From: Delphinus delphis
Lineage: Eukaryota > Chordata > Mammalia > Artiodactyla > Delphinidae
Direction of reading: 5' to 3'
DNA length: 64,000 nucleotides
NCBI RefSeq assembly: GCF_949987515.2
Contig: NC_082691.1
Location: 36,330,417 to 36,394,416, forward strand
A model generated the notes under the pieces. That model was not told the DNA's origin, made no database searches, and worked only from the letters and a program-made list of their open reading frames with translations. The first letter of the stretch is position 1; each line of letters starts with the position of its first letter. Shown here piece by piece: positions 59,010 to 64,000 of the stretch. Both the position numbers and the translations under genes were made by a program.

Positions 59010-59650
59010 TTAGAAAACCAAAATTCAAAAGGAGTCATGTACCACAATGTTCTTGCAGCTCTATTTACAATAGCCAGGACATGGAAGCAACCTAAGTGTC
59101 CATCGACAGATGAATGGATAAAGATGTGGCACATATATACAACGGAATATTACTCAGCCATAAAAAGAAATGAAATTGAGTTATTTGTAGTGAGGTGGAT
59201 GGACCTCGAGTCTGTCATACAGAGTGAAGTAAGTCAGAAAGACAAAAACAAATACCATATGCTAACACATATGTAAGAATCTACAAAAAAAATATGGTCG
59301 TGAAGAACCTAGGGGCAAGACGGAAATAAAGATGCAGACCTACTAGAGGATGGACTTGAGGACACGGGGAGGGGGAAGGGTAAGCTGGGACAAAGTGAGA
59401 GACTGGCACGGACATATATACACTACCAAAGGTAAAATAGATAGCTAGTGGGAAGCAGTCGCATAGCACAGGGAGATCAGCTCAGTGCTTTGTGACTACC
59501 TAGAGGGGTGGGATAGGGAGGGTGGGAGGGAGACACAAGAGGGAGGAGATATGGGGATATATGTATATGTATAACTGATTCACTTTGTTATACAGCAGAA
59601 ACTAACACACCATTGTAAAGCAATTATACTCCAATAAAACTGTTTAAAAA
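59010..59650 (+). mobile_element. 5'-truncated L1 3' end
   Basis: ORF2 C-terminus (58932-59276 frame with [20 protein letters not shown]) and 3' UTR to 'ctccaataaaactg'. Boundaries good to about 10 bp. Confidence 0.9.
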
Positions 59651-59758
59651 ATAAGAGTTTGTTTGTTTGTTCTATAGATCTCTTCTTAACGATATAAAAA
59701 ATAAGAGTTTGTTTGTTTGTTCTATTGTTTGTTCTATAGATCTCTTCTTAACGATATA
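59646..59758. repeat. Nested tandem duplication at an L1 tail
   Basis: A 50-bp block (aaaaaataagag at its start, cttaacgatat at its end) occurs at 59646-59695 and 59696-59757. The second copy carries an extra 12-bp internal duplication (ttgtttgttcta). Confidence 0.88.
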
Positions 59759-59814
59759 CCATGAAAGCTAGTGTTAAGTGCCGTGAGTGCAGGGCTACGG
59801 GTGTCTGTATCTTC

Positions 59815-59880
59815 AGGGTCTGACACATAACAGATGATTAATAAATTTTTGTAAAGGGAATAAATTAATGAATGAAAACA
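59815..59880 (+). repeat. MIR/L2-like tail fragment
   Basis: 'gtctgacacataacagatga' followed by 'attaataaatttttg' and 'aatgaatg', the typical MIR/L2 end. Confidence 0.55.
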
Positions 59881-60274
59881 AATTCATTCCATAGTGATAT
59901 ATTTCTTGACAGTGTTCTCCTGTGGCTAAATAAAGATAAAACGTGACATAAAAATCCCTCTTCCATTTAGCTCTTGTATTACATACACAACTGAGTGAAG
60001 AACCATTCTTTTTTCCTCAGTCAGTGTCACACCTAGACCTGAAGCTTTCATTTGCCAGAATCAGGTGCCTCCTTTCCCTGGCATGGCATCCAGCATCACC
60101 TGGAGTTTCCTCTAGCACCCTGGACCTCTGCCGTCATGGTTCACCCCTGCCCCTCATAGAAACTTCCTTGCCCTGTAACTATTTGCCCAAAGGAGACAGA
60201 CTGCTTATCTAAGTCTTAGTCAACCAGATCCCCAAGCATGTCACATTTGTCCCTAAGGAGAAAGATAAAGCACA

Positions 60275-60365
60275 TTTCATTAATCACCTCTACTTAAAAG
60301 AAGTAAAGAAACTGAAGCACAGAAAAATTAAATGATTTGTCCATTCACGGTCATATAGGATCTTG
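60275..60365 (-). repeat. MIR fragment
   Basis: 'gtaaagaaactgaagcacag' and 'ttaaatgatttgtcca' match the reverse MIR core. Confidence 0.65.
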
Positions 60366-60470
60366 TCACTCAAACTGTGGTCCATGGGTCAGCAGCATTG
60401 ACATCACATGGGTGTTTGTTAAAAATGCAGAACCTCACGCCCCATCCAGTACTGTTGAATCAGATTCTAC
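60365..60470 (+). repeat. MER5A hAT-Charlie MITE
   Basis: 'ctcaaactgtggtccatggg', 'cagcagcattgacatcac' and 'ttaaaaatgcagaacctc' are MER5A landmarks. Confidence 0.85.
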
Positions 60471-60814
60471 ACTTCACAGTCAGAGAAACACTTTTCAAGT
60501 TTTGACAGTGTGGAGATTTGAATCCAAATATTCCAGTTCCTAAATCAAGGTTCTTTGTCCATGTGCTTCATCATAGGGGCTTCTAAAAACAATGGCCTCC
60601 CCCTCATTATTAGTCTCCTTACAGTGCCAGGATTCTAATGGTAGAACATCAGTTGGGTAGGTGCATCCTATGAGACCCCAGGGTTTCAGAGCTTTGAAGC
60701 TTTTAAATCACACCCTTGAGACAGCAGCCTATTTAGTCTCTGCAAAAGGAGAAAAAATTCGGGCCATGCGTCAAAGTGGGGAAGTGGCCATTCTATAGAC
60801 ACAGCTGTCATTGA

Positions 60815-60962
60815 TAACTTACATCATTACATTTGATCTTCACAATAACACAATGAGAGAGGCTTCATTATCCCTATTATACAGATGAAGAAACTGAGAC
60901 TCACATGAGTGAAATAATTATTAACAGAGACTTTGCATCGCTGGTTTCTCTGACTCCAGGGC
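60815..60962 (-). repeat. MIR SINE
   Basis: 'gatcttcacaataacacaat' then 'tacagatgaagaaactgaga'. Confidence 0.85.
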
Positions 60963-62414
60963 TGGGCAGAAGGACATATCCCCTAAAATCATAAAACCCC
61001 TCAGGGATAGTTCTCCAGTCATCTAGGTAGCAACACTTCAGAACCTCTTGAGAGGCCACTATAACTCTGGGTTATCATCACTTTTCTCCTCCGTAGTATA
61101 ATGATGAGAGACCTACTTCTGGGCTGAGGAGCTATGGTATTCTTTATTGGATTCTTCTTCATTTGGCTCTGCAGCCTGTAACAATGGGTGTTCTCCCCTC
61201 TCCCATGTGATACAACATGCCAGCTCTTCGAATGTATGTATTCATTTCATGTTAGATGTTCTGCTGAAACCCTGAGACCTTTGAAATGGAGCTGGGATGG
61301 ATTTATGATGACAATGGGTGGGTGAAACCACATGCCTTCTCTCTTTTGTTCAACACTGAGAGGAACACATGAATGACAGCCCGTTCCCTTGGGATCACTT
61401 GTAGGTTATAATGCCCACACCTTAGCTTCTTTAGTCATGGTGAGATGAAAAAGAAACAGAGCAACTACAGGGAGGACCTTCAGATTCCAAGGAAAACCAT
61501 GGATATGATGAATGAACACTGTGACCAACATTCCATATGGAAAGAAGGCGTGAACTATTAATGCAGCAGCTGGAGGAGACAAGGGGCAGGCCATGTACAT
61601 TAATGCTCTACTACAAACCCCCTCCCAGTATGATCGACTGCTTTCTGGCAGCTCTACTGACCTTACATGTGCAATTTTTAGTCACTCTTCATCTTCAGAA
61701 AAATATCCCTTTGCTATTTGCGTGCCAAAAACAAGAATAATTGAAGTAACATGTTTGTTGTGGCAAAGTGCTACATCTTGAGACTCAGGATCTTTAGTTA
61801 AGATACTGGTGGACTAAAGGATTTGACAAATAATATATGGATTCCTGTGGGTTATGTGGTCAGTGAAGGAACGTGAGAGTTCCCATTGTTGCTATTCACA
61901 ATTTCAGTGACCTGCTGATCAGTCCTACCAAGACTGAGTTAGAGCTACAGCCAAGTAATATCATGTTAGTATTTTCCTACTGCTTCTTTATTTAATCTGA
62001 TGCACATACTGTGTAAAGGGTATTTCATAATAAGCTGATCTTTTTATTCACTAAACAATGCATGTTAGAGCCCCATTCCTACCAAAAGCAACTTAATAAA
62101 ATTAACTCTGACTCAGTCGGCGTGTGAAATGAGATTCTCTCTAACCCACTCCACAGTGGTTTCCTCCAAGGCCAGAGATTCTTCAGTGGTCCAGTTAGAG
62201 TTGAAATGCTGTATACAGCTACATAATTTTTTACCTCAAATTAATGATGTCTGAGTTCATGGACTTAATACTTTATAGGAATCTCAATTAAAAAGAGAAT
62301 GTTTCTTGGCAAAAGGAACAATTTTGCTTTTCTTACGGTTAGGGTTATTCTCATTTGGGAAAGGAGTGCTGACAATCATATGAGGTTGAAATTATGGTGA
62401 GTTGTGTGTGCACA

Positions 62415-62545
62415 GAACTGTGGTTAAGAGCTTGGGAATCAGGAGACTTCTATCATACTTCACCACCTACTAACTACGAGACTTCAACAAGTTACTCTCC
62501 TCTCTGAGCCTCAGTTTCCTTTTCTGTAGACTACAAAGCCTCAGT
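62415..62545 (+). repeat. MIR SINE
   Basis: 'gtggttaagagcttgggaat', 'caccacctactaactacgag' and 'ctctgagcctcagtttcctt'. Confidence 0.88.
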
Positions 62546-63872
62546 GACACAGTTAGTACTAAGTCTCCTGGGACTGAATGATTACGCTTCGGAATGGTAT
62601 AGAATCACTTTGAGAAGTCTTTAAAGATTGTTATAAAGGATAACAATGTATCCACAGTACATATTAGAGACCATACAAATCATATTATTTAGAATATGAT
62701 AAAAGCATAAACAAACCAAATGGTTTGGGATGCATATCATTCTCAAATGTATTAGCCCTTCAATAGTCCTATTAGCCTCAATAAAAACAATGAATTCATG
62801 CATATGCTTCATTGCTAAGGTGCGTCATCACTCTGTATTTCAAGTCCTTTATTTTACTTATTATTTTATATTTAAAAATAAAACACGACCCAGTGATAAT
62901 GATGCTGCTGGCCTAGGAGTTGGGAGCTATGGATTCTACTTGGGGGTTTGGAATGATTAAGTCCTAGGAACTCTGCTGTGAACTGCCTACTATGGCTCAA
63001 GTATTCAGTAAACTAATTTATTTCAGTTTTGGATTTTGTAAGAAAAACTATGTGTATTGTTTGAGACTCATAATAGTTATACTTTATTAAACTTTCTGCC
63101 AAACTACTTGGCAAAGACAAATCCAGTAATGATATATCAATACTATGTATTAGATATTAGTTACAGGATGAATATCTGGACCCGAAACGATCCAGGGTAG
63201 AAATGTGACAAGGGGAAAATATAAGTGTAGTTTTTTCACATCAAAATGAAAGTCTGAGGTGAGCCTGGATTTATCTGCATTTCAGGCTGCACAGCACAGA
63301 AGCTGTCCCAAAGATTCCTTTTTCCTAGGTAGTCTCATTTCCTTTGTCAACTCTAAATTTTTGTTGGAACTAAGGTTTTATGTTTTCTTGATAATCAGAA
63401 GTGACAATCAGTGATGTATATTCAAATTTATTCTAGTATGTTTTAATTTCTGAATTTTTGTTTCATAGAATCATAGATTTCCTGAGTTAGGTAGAAGCCT
63501 GAAGTTCATCAAATCCATTTACCTTCAGCAACTGCAGACTCTAAGGTGCAATTTTTCTTGTCTGAATGTTTATAATCAAGAACCACAGGCCAGTAAAGAA
63601 AATGAACAGAGTAAAATGACAGAAAAAGGAATTCCAGAAATGAATATGTTTTCTTCTTCCCTACTACTGACACTACTTTGGTTGACACAGTTGCGTATGT
63701 CTTTTTTACAGGTGTTGTAGCCCCAAGTGTAAAAAACACATGTGTAAAGCTTTGATGATAGCATTTCTAAGCTATCTCATTTTGACAACAGAAGAATTTT
63801 AATAGTTTTTTATATTCATTTTTACTTTAAATAAGAAAATGAAAATGAAATTTCAAAATGCATGCTGTTGTC

Positions 63873-64000
63873 GGGACTTCCCTGGTGGTGCAGTGGATAA
63901 GAATCCACCTGCCAATGCAGGGGACACGGGTTCGATCCCTGCTGCGGGAAGAACCCACATGCCGCGGAGCAATCAAGCCCGTGCACCACAACTACTGAGC
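63873..64000 (+). mobile_element. CHR-1-type tRNA-derived SINE, cut by window edge
   Basis: Begins gggacttccctggtggtg with A-box-like 'tggtgcagtgg' and a canonical B box 'ggttcgatccc', then 'cccacatgccgcggagcaa'. It differs from the CHR-2 copies after the head and keeps a tRNA-like B box, as in the older CHR-1 group. Confidence 0.93.

Larger units (their letters stand above)
59760..63872. other. Intron sequence with old repeats, no genes
   Basis: Unique sequence with several MIR and MER5A pieces listed separately. The block 63465-63540 ('atagaatcatagatttcctg') resembles an ancient CR1/L3-type repeat, unassigned. ORFs here have no known domain. Confidence 0.5.
28135..64000 (-). other. HDAC9: HDAC9 intron upstream of the exon (inferred)
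   Basis: Sequence to the right of the exon lies 5' of it in the transcript. I saw no preceding exon (the segment ending in a GGLG-like sequence before VDSDT) in the unique parts, so the intron should run past the right edge, more than 35 kb. HDAC9 is known as a very large gene with long introns, which fits. Small unrecognised exons cannot be excluded. Confidence 0.6.

Overview
The window is mammalian nuclear DNA from a cetacean, most likely a toothed whale. The evidence is seven tRNA-derived SINEs of the CHR type found in whales, hippos and ruminants (six CHR-2-like, one CHR-1-like), cetartiodactyl L1 LINEs, and ancient mammal-wide repeats (MIR, MER5A, MER20, MLT/MST LTRs, old L1M). There is no prokaryotic or viral gene set, CRISPR array or rRNA gene. 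I read the repeats against remembered family consensuses, so family names are approximate. Positions of target-site duplications (TSDs) and junctions were read directly.

The only host coding sequence I can support is one 108-bp exon on the minus strand (28027-28134). It has an AG acceptor and a GT donor and encodes 36 residues from the start of a class IIa histone deacetylase domain, best matching HDAC9. I therefore read the rest of the window as HDAC9 intron, transcribed right to left. The exon lies in the longest repeat-poor stretch (about 24.1-29.0 kb).

Layout: 1-676, L1 3' end. 0.7-7.5 kb, mostly unique sequence with one SINE. 7.56-11.09 kb, an old L1M with two younger L1 fragments nested in it, one probably carrying a 3' transduction. 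11.2-11.75 kb, MaLR-type LTR. 13.9-18.6 kb, L1 with a tandem-monomer 5' UTR fused by internal deletion to ORF2 and hit by a SINE. 18.6-19.4 kb, antisense L1. 20.9-23.5 kb, L1 with a 5' inversion (twin priming). 24-29 kb, the HDAC9 exon island. 30.3-37.9 kb, near-full-length L1 with a solo ERV1-type LTR in its 5' UTR. 38.0-40.5 kb, another L1 with a SINE and an internal deletion. 40.8-41.2 kb, antisense MaLR LTR. 41-48 kb, unique sequence with SINEs, MIR, MER20, GGAA satellites, a 57-bp micro-retroposon and a double hairpin. 48.6-49.6 kb, old L1M. 50.2-56.26 kb, near-full-length antisense L1. 56-64 kb, unique sequence with many MIRs, a MaLR LTR with intact TSD, an L1 3' end and a SINE cut by the window edge.

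No transposon here has an intact coding set: every L1 ORF2 and both ORF1 copies are broken. Most elements lie antisense to HDAC9, as expected if sense insertions, which carry polyadenylation signals, are selected against. I found no new multi-gene system. The interest lies in insertion mechanisms (nesting, twin priming, transduction, internal deletion), the LTR-in-L1 hybrid promoter, and candidate regulatory DNA around the exon.
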